NCBI GenBank assembly: GCA_002331565.1
Contig: DCZC01000094.1
Location: 1-5,471 of the forward strand
DNA length: 5,471 nt
DNA from: Gemmatimonas sp. UBA2094
GTDB taxonomy: Bacteria > Gemmatimonadota > Gemmatimonadetes > Gemmatimonadales > Gemmatimonadaceae
Reading direction: 5' to 3'
Shown here: piece by piece, positions 1 to 5,471 of the stretch
How positions within the stretch are numbered: position 1 is the stretch's first letter
Layout of the letters: each line of letters begins with the position of its first letter
Translations under genes and position numbers: made by a program
Notes under the pieces: model-generated
The model's input: only the letters and a program-made list of their open reading frames with translations
Told to the model about the DNA's origin: nothing
Databases searched by the model: none

Positions 1-1272
1 GGCGCTGGCCGTCGCACACTCGCGGACGAGGCGGCGGTCGAAGGGATCGGACTTCACCTGGGGCGGCCGTGCCGCCTGGTGTTCAGGCCGGCGCCCGCGG
101 GCACGGGCATCGTGTTTCATCGGGTCGATTTGCCCGGCACGGCGCCCATTCCGGCGCGCGTCGATGTGGCGGTAGAGGCCGAACGACGCACGCAGCTCGG
201 CACCGGCGCCGCGGCGTTGCACACCGTCGAACACGTGCTCGCCGCCGTCGGCGCGCTCGAGATCGACGACCTGATCATCGAGATGGATGGGCCCGAACCG
301 CCGATCATGGACGGCAGCGCAGCCGCCTTCGTCGAAGCGCTCGATGTGGCCGGTTTTGCGATGAACGCCGGCCGCCCCGACTGGCTGGTCCTGCGCAAGT
401 CCATTCGCGTGGTCGAGGGCGACAGCGTGTACGAGGCCCATCCGTGCTTCGGTTTCGGACTCGACGTGGCCATCGACTTTCCGCATCCACTCATCGGTGA
501 GCAGCGTGGACGGTACATGGTGACGCCGGACACGTTCCGCCGGGAGCTGTCGGCGGCCCGCACCTTCGGCTTCGTGCACGAAGTGGACGCCTTGCGCGCG
601 AAAGGCCTGATTCAGGGAGCCTCCACGGCCAACGCGATCGTGCTGGACGCCCAGGGGCTGGTGGATACCTCGTTGCGGTGGGCGGACGAATTCGTTCGCC
701 ACAAGGCCCTCGACTGCGTCGGGGATCTCCTCCTGGCGGGCGCGCGCGTGCGGGCCCGCATCGTCGCTCACAAGCCCAGCCATCGCGGCACGGTGGCACT
801 GGTGCGAGCTCTCGTTCAACACGCCATCAAGGAACCCGCCGTGTACACCGTCGAAGACATTCTGCAGGTCCTGCCGCATCGCTATCCGTTCCTGCTCGTC
901 GATCGCATTCTGGAGATCGAGGAGGGCAGGCGGATCGTGGGCCTCAAGAACGTCTCCATCAACGAGCCGTTCTTCCAGGGGCACTTCCCGGGACATCCCA
1001 TCATGCCGGGGGTACTCATCATCGAGGCGATGGCGCAGGTCGGCGGCATGCTGCTCATGCGCACCATCGAGGATCCCTCCACGAAAGTCGTGTACTTCAT
1101 GTCGCTCGACAACGTGAAGTTCCGCCGTCCGGTGAAGCCGGGGGATCAACTGCGTCTGGAACTCGAAGTCACGCAGAGGCGCGGCACGATGTGCAAGATG
1201 AAGGGTGTAGCCTACGTGGATGGTCAGGTGGTGACGGAAGCCGAGATGGCCGCGATGGTGCGCGATCGATGA
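1..1272 (+). CDS. lpxC/fabZ: Bifunctional UDP-3-O-acyl-N-acetylglucosamine deacetylase / 3-hydroxyacyl-ACP dehydratase (LpxC-FabZ fusion), 5'-truncated by window edge
   Basis: The frame is open from base 1 to the TGA at 1270-1272, giving 423 visible residues. The first codons already encode LpxC N-terminal sequence (RRTL at visible residues 4-7, GIGLHLG at 15-21), which lines up with E. coli LpxC residues 5-7 and 15-19. The true start is therefore just upstream of the window, and the GTG at 79 is not the start. LpxC is the cytoplasmic zinc deacetylase catalysing the committed step of lipid A synthesis. The catalytic set is present: Glu77/His78 in HTVEH, His234 and Asp238 in [10 protein letters not shown] (zinc ligands with His78), and His261 in [15 protein letters not shown] and RTFGF are also conserved. 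A hot-dog-fold FabZ domain follows from about residue 281, with [12 protein letters not shown], catalytic His328 in [15 protein letters not shown] and Glu342 in IIEAMAQ. FabZ dehydrates 3-hydroxyacyl-ACP in fatty-acid elongation. The linker is only a few residues. Its stop overlaps the lpxA start (ATGA). Confidence 0.97.
   Translation, partial: GAGRRTLADEAAVEGIGLHLGRPCRLVFRPAPAGTGIVFHRVDLPGTAPIPARVDVAVEAERRTQLGTGAAALHTVEHVLAAVGALEIDDLIIEMDGPEPPIMDGSAAAFVEALDVAGFAMNAGRPDWLVLRKSIRVVEGDSVYEAHPCFGFGLDVAIDFPHPLIGEQRGRYMVTPDTFRRELSAARTFGFVHEVDALRAKGLIQGASTANAIVLDAQGLVDTSLRWADEFVRHKALDCVGDLLLAGARVRARIVAHKPSHRGTVALVRALVQHAIKEPAVYTVEDILQVLPHRYPFLLVDRILEIEEGRRIVGLKNVSINEPFFQGHFPGHPIMPGVLIIEAMAQVGGMLLMRTIEDPSTKVVYFMSLDNVKFRRPVKPGDQLRLELEVTQRRGTMCKMKGVAYVDGQVVTEAEMAAMVRDR
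829..843 (+). promoter_or_regulatory. Possible internal ribosome binding site and GTG start for free-standing FabZ
   Basis: At the LpxC-FabZ junction the sequence AAGGAA (829-834) lies 6 nt upstream of an in-frame GTG at 841-843. The protein from this GTG would begin [14 protein letters not shown] and be 143 residues, close to the usual stand-alone FabZ length (about 150 in E. coli). This is the layout of a normal start site and could allow extra FabZ without LpxC. The motif also simply encodes Lys-Glu, and GTG is a common Val codon in this DNA, so chance is a real alternative. Tentative. Confidence 0.25.
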
Positions 1273-2069
1273 GTGCCAATCCGGAGACCCTTGGCGGTAC
1301 TCGCGTGCACGCCACGGCGAACATCGATGCCACGGCGCAGATCGGGCGTGACGTGGAGATCGGCCCATGGGCCATCGTGGGGCCGAATTGCCAAGTGGCC
1401 GACGGCGCGCGGATCGGTGCGCGCGCCACACTCGAGCGGAACGTGCGCCTCGGTGAGCGCGTGTCGGTCGGCATCGGCGCCATCCTCGGGGGCGATCCGC
1501 AGGATCTCAAGTTCCGCGGCGAAGAAACGTGGGTGGAAATCGGAGATGATACCACCATCCGTGAATACGCCACGATCAACCGCGGTACGGCGCACTCGGT
1601 CACCACGCGTGTGGGTCGCCACTGCTTCCTCATGAGCTACGTGCACCTCGCGCACGACTGCCAGCTCGGGGATCACATCATCATTTCCAACGGGACGCAG
1701 TTGGCCGGTCACGTGCAGGTGGAAGACCGCGCCATCATTTCCGGCCTCTGCGCCGTGCACCAGTTCGTGCGCGTCGGTCGTCACGCGTTCATTGGCGGCT
1801 GCTCGCGCGTCACGCAGGACGTACCACCGTGCGTGCGGGCCGTGGGCAATCCGATCAAATTGTTCGGCCTCAACTCCGTGGGGCTGCAGCGAAGCGGATT
1901 CGAGGAGTCCGTCGTGCGTGAGCTGAAAAAGGCGTACCGGTTTTGCTTCCGCTCCGATCTCAATCTGTCGCAGGGGGTGGAGAAGGCGCGCGCCGAACTC
2001 GAGCTCATTCCGGACGTGCAGCACTTCCTCGAATTCATCGAGGCAAGTCAGCGCGGCGTCGGGTTCTGA
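1269..2069 (+). CDS. lpxA: Acyl-ACP--UDP-N-acetylglucosamine O-acyltransferase (LpxA)
   Basis: This 266-residue protein is the cytoplasmic trimeric enzyme that transfers a 3-hydroxyacyl chain from ACP to the 3 position of UDP-GlcNAc, the first step of lipid A synthesis. E. coli LpxA is 262 residues. Residues 11-190 show the imperfect hexapeptide repeats of a left-handed beta-helix (for example [14 protein letters not shown]). Conserved elements include [11 protein letters not shown] (77-87), the catalytic His129 in HLAHDC with His126 before it, AGHV (His148), AVHQF (His164), [12 protein letters not shown] (176-187) and the C-terminal helical region from about 195. The ATG at 1269 overlaps the upstream stop by 4 nt, and homology begins at TRVHATANI (11-19), so this start is well placed; the same frame is open further upstream (to 678) but has no LpxA character there. 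At the acyl-chain 'ruler' positions, Gly177 matches E. coli Gly173, while Pro195 replaces E. coli His191. Whether the acceptor is UDP-GlcNAc or its 3-amino analogue cannot be read directly. Confidence 0.97.
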   Translation: MSANPETLGGTRVHATANIDATAQIGRDVEIGPWAIVGPNCQVADGARIGARATLERNVRLGERVSVGIGAILGGDPQDLKFRGEETWVEIGDDTTIREYATINRGTAHSVTTRVGRHCFLMSYVHLAHDCQLGDHIIISNGTQLAGHVQVEDRAIISGLCAVHQFVRVGRHAFIGGCSRVTQDVPPCVRAVGNPIKLFGLNSVGLQRSGFEESVVRELKKAYRFCFRSDLNLSQGVEKARAELELIPDVQHFLEFIEASQRGVGF

Positions 2070-2072
2070 ACC

Positions 2073-3122
2073 ATGCCGATCACAGCGGAACAGCAGCTGT
2101 TTTCCCGGGCCGGCGCTCCGCGCGTTGGCGTCGTGGGCGCCGGCGGCCTCGGCGTACACCATGTTCGCATTCTGCGTGATCTGTGCGGTGAACGCTTCGC
2201 CGGATTCGTCGACGAGAATCCCGGGCGCGCGTCGCAGGTCGCCTCACAGTATCAGGTGACGGCCTACCCCTCGCTCGATCGCCTGCTCGACGAGGTCGAC
2301 GCGCTCTCGATCGTCGTGCCAACGACGGCGCATCATGCCGTCGCCTCGGCGGCGCTGGCGCGGGGCAAGCATGTGTTCGTGGAGAAGCCGTTCACGGTGA
2401 CGCTTGCCGAGGCCGACGAGCTGCTGGCCATGGCGCGGGACGCCGGTGTGATCTTGCAGGTTGGCCATGTTGAGCGCTTCAATCGCGCAGTACGCGCCGC
2501 AATGCCGTACGTCGACGGTCCGCGATTCATCGAGAGCGACCGGCTGGCCCCGTTCAATCCACGCGGTTCCGACGTTGCCGTGGTGCTGGATCTCATGATT
2601 CACGATCTCGACTTGGTGCACACGCTGGTCGGATCGCCGGTTGCCGACGTGCAGGCCATGGGCATCCCGGTCCTCACGCCGCAGCTGGATATCGCGAACG
2701 CCCGGCTGACCTTCGCGAACGGCGCCGTCGCAAACATCACGGCCAGCCGGGTGTCGCGCGAGCGTCTCCGCAAGCTGCGCATCTTTCAGCGCAGCGGGTA
2801 TCTCTCGCTCGATCTCGCGGCCGGGACGGGTGAGTTCTTCCGCCTGCGTGGCGACTTCGATCCGATGCAACTGGCGCGCGCCCCGCGGGCCCTCGAGGAG
2901 TTCGTGGAGCGCGTGGTCCTCGCTGCGCCGGAAGGCGAGCCGCTGGTGCTCGAGCTGTCGCAATTCATCGGGGCTGTCATGGGGCGCAATCCGGTTGCGG
3001 TAACCGGCGAGGAGGGGCGCGACGCCCTCGAAGCGGCACTCCGCATCGTCGGCGCCATCGAGCGGGCGCACGCGGTCATGAAAGCCGGTGAGGGGCAGGG
3101 CCCCGGGGCTGCCGGTGCGTGA
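2073..3122 (+). CDS. Gfo/Idh/MocA-family NAD(P)-dependent oxidoreductase, GnnA-like UDP-GlcNAc 3-dehydrogenase candidate
   Basis: This 349-residue protein has an N-terminal Rossmann domain with the dinucleotide motif GVVGAGGLGVHH (19-30), an acidic residue after strand 2 (FVDENP, 45-50), and the family signature VEKP (103-106, with Lys105 the usual catalytic lysine). GHVERFNRA (131-139) and DLMIHDLDLV (173-182) follow, giving the Asp/His pair typical of this family. The C-terminal alpha/beta domain extends to about 335, ending in a low-complexity Gly/Ala tail. Members with the GHxERFN and DLMIHD motifs commonly act on UDP-sugars. GnnA of Acidithiobacillus ferrooxidans and Leptospira belongs to this superfamily and oxidises the 3-OH of UDP-GlcNAc before transamination by GnnB. 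Lying between lpxA and lpxB, 3 nt after lpxA, it very probably acts on a lipid A precursor. The UDP-GlcNAc 3-dehydrogenase role is inferred from context and motifs; no aminotransferase accompanies it here. The ATG at 2073 leaves about 16 residues before the Rossmann strand, with no strong Shine-Dalgarno, consistent with coupling to lpxA. Confidence 0.9.
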   Translation: MPITAEQQLFSRAGAPRVGVVGAGGLGVHHVRILRDLCGERFAGFVDENPGRASQVASQYQVTAYPSLDRLLDEVDALSIVVPTTAHHAVASAALARGKHVFVEKPFTVTLAEADELLAMARDAGVILQVGHVERFNRAVRAAMPYVDGPRFIESDRLAPFNPRGSDVAVVLDLMIHDLDLVHTLVGSPVADVQAMGIPVLTPQLDIANARLTFANGAVANITASRVSRERLRKLRIFQRSGYLSLDLAAGTGEFFRLRGDFDPMQLARAPRALEEFVERVVLAAPEGEPLVLELSQFIGAVMGRNPVAVTGEEGRDALEAALRIVGAIERAHAVMKAGEGQGPGAAGA

Positions 3123-4230
3123 GGTGTTGTTCGTCGTCGGCGAAGTGTCCGGCGACCTGCATGCCGGCAAAGTGGCGGAGGCACTGCGCGGGATTGCGCC
3201 ATCACTGCCCATGGTGGGTGTGGGCGGCGGGCACATGCAACGTGCCGGCGTCGAGATTCTGTACGATGTCGGGACGCTCGCGGTAATGGGCTTCGTGGAG
3301 GTGCTGCAGCACCTCCCGAAGCACTGGGCCCTGCTGCGTCGGCTGCGCGCCCGCATCGAAAGTGGTCGCGTCGGGCTCGTGGTGTTGCTCGACTATCCCG
3401 GCTTCAACATGAAGGTCGCGGAGGTGGCGCACCGCGCCGGTGTTCCGGTCCTGTATTACATCACGCCGCAGGTATGGGCGTGGGGTGCCGACCGCCTGCC
3501 TACGCTCGCGCGACTCGTGACGAAGGCCGCATCGATTCTGCCGTTCGAGGAGGCGCTGCTGCGCCGCCACAGGATCGATGCGACCTTTGTCGGTCATCCG
3601 CTGCTCGACCGCGCGCAGAGTCTGCCCGACGCTGCGGTGGCGCGCGCGCAACTCGGGCTCGACCCCGACCGGCCGGTATTGGCGGTGTTTCCCGGCAGCC
3701 GCCGTGCCGAGATCGCTCGGCATCTCACGCCGTTCGTCGCCGCGGCCACCGCGGTGCAGCGCCAGCGGCCTGACGTTCAGGTCGTTGTCAGCGTGGCCCC
3801 CACCGTCAGTATCTCACCGGCCAGGTGTCCGTTCCCGCTCGTGCAGGGCGCGCCGTTCGTGGTGCAGCGGGCGGCAACGGCGGGACTGCTCAAGAGCGGT
3901 ACGAACACGCTCGAGGCGGCTGTGGCAGGACTGCCGCACGTCATCGGCTATCGGACGAGTCCCATCACCTACGCCATTGCACGACGCGTCGTGAAGATTC
4001 CCCACATCGGGCTGGTGAATGTCGTCGCCGGGCGGGAGGTGTCGAAGGAATTCGTGCAGCAGCGGTTCGTGCCGGACGAGGTGGCCGCTGCACTGTTGCC
4101 GTTGCTTGATTACGACTCCGCTGCGCGTGAGACGGCGCTGGCCGCCCTCGGCGAAGTGCGCAGCCGCCTGGGTGAGCCCGGGGCGTCGCGTCGCGTCGCC
4201 GAGATGATCATCGGCATGGCGGGCGCATGA
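3115..4230 (+). CDS. lpxB: Lipid-A-disaccharide synthase (LpxB), GT19 family
   Basis: From the preferred start this is a 371-residue glycosyltransferase (E. coli 382). It condenses UDP-2,3-diacylglucosamine with lipid X at the inner face of the cytoplasmic membrane to form the beta-1,6 disaccharide. Visible motifs, numbered from 3115, are GEVSGDLHAG (9-18, the GEASGD motif), AVMGFVEVL (56-64), DYPGFN (93-98, with the Asp that matches catalytic Asp98 of E. coli), TPQVWAW (117-123), FVGHPLLD (158-165), PGSRRAE (193-199), LKSGTNTLEA (259-268) and VNVVAGREVSKE (301-312, with the conserved Asn at 302). The segment between VVVSVAPT and the SGT motif is about eight residues shorter than in E. coli. 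Start choice: GTG 3115 puts GEVSGD at the usual distance and overlaps the upstream stop by 8 nt. GTG 3088 (380 residues) adds an arginine/glycine/proline-rich extension, and GTG 3124 is also possible; none has a strong ribosome binding site. Confidence 0.96.
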   Translation: MREVLFVVGEVSGDLHAGKVAEALRGIAPSLPMVGVGGGHMQRAGVEILYDVGTLAVMGFVEVLQHLPKHWALLRRLRARIESGRVGLVVLLDYPGFNMKVAEVAHRAGVPVLYYITPQVWAWGADRLPTLARLVTKAASILPFEEALLRRHRIDATFVGHPLLDRAQSLPDAAVARAQLGLDPDRPVLAVFPGSRRAEIARHLTPFVAAATAVQRQRPDVQVVVSVAPTVSISPARCPFPLVQGAPFVVQRAATAGLLKSGTNTLEAAVAGLPHVIGYRTSPITYAIARRVVKIPHIGLVNVVAGREVSKEFVQQRFVPDEVAAALLPLLDYDSAARETALAALGEVRSRLGEPGASRRVAEMIIGMAGA

Positions 4231-4946
4231 GCACCACGGCACCGGCACCGCGATCGGAATGGGCGACGGTGCAACTCGACTGGCGCACGCGGGCGGCCAT
4301 CAAGCTGGGCGGCGTGGTGATGCGTCTGCTCGGGCTGACCTGGCGGGTACGCGTGCACGGTCGCGAGTGGCTGAACGGCCGGCCAAAGGGCACGCAACCG
4401 GTCGTGTACACGCTCTGGCACGGACAGATGCTGCCTTTGCTTTGGGCGCACAATGTCCGAACGGGGGTGATCATCAGCGAACACCGGGATGGCGAAATCA
4501 TTGCGCGCATCGTGGCACTGTTCGGCAACTTTGGTGTGCGCGGATCATCGTCGCGCGGCGGCACCCGTGCCCTGCTCGAGTCGGTCAAGGTGGTGAAGCA
4601 GGGCACCGACATGGCGTTCACACCGGACGGCCCGCGTGGCCCCCGCCACTCCTTCGCGCCCGGTGCGCTGATGCTCGCGAACCGTGCGGAGGTCCCGATC
4701 GTGACCATCACCGGTCACGTCGATCGCAAATGGACCCTGCGCAGCTGGGATGCGTTCGAAATTCCCAAGCCGTTCGCACGGATCACGGTGTTGTTCGGTA
4801 CGCCTCGCCGTGTGGAAGACGAGCACATTCGCGACGCGGCCGATCGGACAGCGGAGTTTGCGCAGTACATGATGAACGATTTGGCGCGGGTTGGGCAGCT
4901 CGCCCACGGCGGTGGCGCCGATGGAGCCACCGCGGAGCGCGCGTGA
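4227..4946 (+). CDS. DUF374-type lysophospholipid acyltransferase-like protein, candidate LpxJ-like late lipid A acyltransferase
   Basis: This 239-residue protein has the DUF374 pattern. There is a short amphipathic or hydrophobic N-terminal segment (about 23-40), then TLWHGQMLPLLW (62-73, with His65 as probable catalytic His), ISEHRDGE (83-90), the basic RGSSSRGGTRAL block (105-116), TPDGPRGPR (132-140) and PGALMLA (145-151), with a predicted Ile/Val-rich strand at 157-162. The order resembles the HX4D and PxGPxG-type blocks of glycerolipid acyltransferases, but the spacing differs from LpxL/LpxM. DUF374 genes often lie in lpxB-kdtA-lpxK clusters. Helicobacter LpxJ, a late acyltransferase that adds the 3'-secondary acyl chain, is to my recollection of this broad type. 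Coupling to lpxB (ATGA, 4227-4230) and to lpxK (TGATG) supports a lipid A role. Acylation position and donor cannot be told from sequence. The C-terminal dozen residues are low-complexity and unlikely to be catalytic. Confidence 0.9.
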   Translation: MSTTAPAPRSEWATVQLDWRTRAAIKLGGVVMRLLGLTWRVRVHGREWLNGRPKGTQPVVYTLWHGQMLPLLWAHNVRTGVIISEHRDGEIIARIVALFGNFGVRGSSSRGGTRALLESVKVVKQGTDMAFTPDGPRGPRHSFAPGALMLANRAEVPIVTITGHVDRKWTLRSWDAFEIPKPFARITVLFGTPRRVEDEHIRDAADRTAEFAQYMMNDLARVGQLAHGGGADGATAERA

Positions 4947-5471
4947 TGCTCCGCGGGGTCGCCGAATGGGTATGGTACGACGCCGGCGCAGCCGCGGCCG
5001 CGATTCGCCTCGGATTGTCGCCCCTGTCCACCGTGTTCGGGGCCATCGTGCGCGGCCGCAATCGGCGATTGGACGCACAGCGCGCGCTCGCGGCAATCCC
5101 CGCGTTGTCCGTGGGAAATCTCACGGTGGGCGGCTCGGGGAAGACACCGGTCGCCTCGTGGTTCGCGCAGTGCCTGCGGGATCTGGGTGCCCATCCGGCG
5201 CTCGTGCTCCGCGGATACGGCGACGACGAGTGGCGCGTGCACCGGTTGCTCACACCGGGACTCCCCGTGGTGCTCAACGCCGATCGGGTCGCGGCGCTGG
5301 GCGAGGCGTCGGGCCGTGGCGCCGACTGCGCCGTGCTCGACGATGCGTTTCAGCATCGGCGGGCGGCGCGCGTGGCGAATGTGGTGCTCGTGAGCGCCGA
5401 TCGTTTCCCGGATCCGGTGCGGTTGCTCCCGGCTGGGCCGTTCCGGGAGGGGCTGGGGGCACTGCGGCGCG
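4946..5471 (+). CDS. lpxK: Tetraacyldisaccharide 4'-kinase (LpxK), 3'-truncated by window edge
   Basis: The frame from ATG 4946 stays open to the end of the window (175 full codons; the family is usually about 330 residues). LpxK is a membrane-associated P-loop kinase that phosphorylates the 4' position of the lipid A disaccharide to give lipid IVA. An N-terminal hydrophobic helix (about 13-35) matches the membrane anchor of E. coli LpxK. The core strand and Walker A are VGNLTVGGSGKTPV (56-69), with Lys66 and Thr67. LRGYG (88-92), LDDAFQHRR (131-139, with Asp132, Asp133 and His137) and LLPAGPFREGLGALRR (160-175) are characteristic. RGYG runs almost directly into DDE (93-95), where E. coli has some 15-20 residues before its GDEP motif, so this region is compact. 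The ATG overlaps the acyltransferase stop (TGATG, 4944-4948). A GTG at 4943, directly before it in frame, is an alternative that would add one residue. Confidence 0.95.
   Translation, partial: MLRGVAEWVWYDAGAAAAAIRLGLSPLSTVFGAIVRGRNRRLDAQRALAAIPALSVGNLTVGGSGKTPVASWFAQCLRDLGAHPALVLRGYGDDEWRVHRLLTPGLPVVLNADRVAALGEASGRGADCAVLDDAFQHRRAARVANVVLVSADRFPDPVRLLPAGPFREGLGALRR

Larger units (their letters stand above)
1..5471 (+). other. Tightly packed, translationally coupled lipid A operon (partial at both ends)
   Basis: Six co-directional genes have junctions of -4 nt (1269-1272), +3 nt (2070-2072), -8 nt with the preferred lpxB start (3115-3122), -4 nt (4227-4230) and -1 nt (4946). No intergenic space is long enough for a promoter or a hairpin terminator, so one transcript entering from upstream and continuing past lpxK is the simplest reading. 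Strong Shine-Dalgarno sequences are mostly absent at the internal starts, in line with coupling by stop/start overlap. Gene content covers steps 1, 2, 5 and 6 of the Raetz pathway plus FabZ and two accessory enzymes. Confidence 0.9.

Noticed and set aside
69..500. 143-codon + strand frame overlapping the start of lpxC
   Set aside because: It is extremely Arg/His-rich and lies over the well-conserved LpxC catalytic domain in another frame, so it is a shadow.
678..1268. Open frame upstream of and continuous with lpxA, suggesting a 463-residue protein
   Set aside because: The upstream part is an out-of-frame reading of lpxC/fabZ, low-complexity and Arg/Gly/His-rich; LpxA homology begins only after the ATG at 1269.
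2041..2090. Possible terminator or promoter between lpxA and the dehydrogenase gene
   Set aside because: The gap is only 3 nt; no stable hairpin followed by a T-run and no -35/-10 pair is apparent.
1224..2162. 312-codon open frame on the - strand opposite lpxA
   Set aside because: It mirrors lpxA codon structure in GC-rich DNA, shows no recognisable motif and is rich in His/Arg/Ala typical of antisense shadows.
2244..3356. 370-codon open frame on the - strand opposite the dehydrogenase and lpxB start
   Set aside because: It is antisense to two well-supported genes, spans their junction and has no domain character; the length is explained by high GC at third codon positions.
4185..4199. GTCGC repeated three times in tandem near the end of lpxB
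   Set aside because: It is only 15 nt long, lies inside coding sequence for Ala-Ser-Arg-Arg-Val-Ala, and is readily explained by GC-rich codon use.
4715..5356. 213-codon open frame on the - strand opposite the acyltransferase/lpxK junction
   Set aside because: The + strand reading contains clear DUF374 and LpxK motifs with overlapping stop/start; the antisense frame has none.

Overview
The window is a single stretch of a lipid A (LPS inner-anchor) biosynthesis operon. It is read entirely on the + strand, with essentially no non-coding DNA. Six genes can be supported: a fused lpxC/fabZ (5' end outside the window), lpxA, a Gfo/Idh/MocA-family sugar-nucleotide dehydrogenase resembling GnnA, lpxB, a DUF374-type acyltransferase of the kind that includes LpxJ, and lpxK (3' end outside the window). 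The first and last genes run off the window edges and must be read as open reading frames without a visible start or stop, respectively.

Organism: a diderm (outer-membrane) bacterium with GC-rich DNA. The LpxC-FabZ fusion is best known from Bacteroidota/Chlorobiota, but those genomes are usually much less GC-rich. A GC-rich genome with this fusion, a Gfo/Idh/MocA gene between lpxA and lpxB, and a compact LpxK fits Gemmatimonadota best. That assignment is an inference from memory of family patterns, not from a search.

Layout: 1-1272 lpxC/fabZ (deacetylase domain to about nt 830, dehydratase domain from about nt 841); 1269-2069 lpxA (ATGA overlap); 2073-3122 the dehydrogenase (3-nt gap); 3115-4230 lpxB (8-nt overlap with the preferred start); 4227-4946 acyltransferase (ATGA overlap); 4946-5471+ lpxK (TGATG overlap). 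Every junction is an overlap or a gap of 3 nt, so co-transcription and translational coupling are very likely. No promoter, terminator, RNA gene, mobile element or CRISPR array is visible, and there is no gene-free stretch to describe.

How the genes work together: LpxA puts a 3-hydroxyacyl chain on UDP-GlcNAc. LpxC deacetylates the product, which is the committed step. FabZ draws on the same 3-hydroxyacyl-ACP pool for fatty-acid elongation. LpxB joins two acylated glucosamines into the disaccharide, and LpxK phosphorylates it at the 4' position. The dehydrogenase could supply a 3-keto (then 3-amino) UDP-sugar to LpxA, which would give amide-linked lipid A, although its partner aminotransferase is not in this window. 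The DUF374 protein is a candidate late (secondary) acyltransferase. LpxD, the UDP-diacylglucosamine hydrolase (LpxH/LpxI/LpxG), the Kdo transferase and MsbA are not in the window. The region is a recognisable pathway, not a wholly new system. The parts worth a second look are the fusion and its possible internal start, the GnnA-like gene without GnnB, the LpxJ-like gene, and the shortened LpxK.
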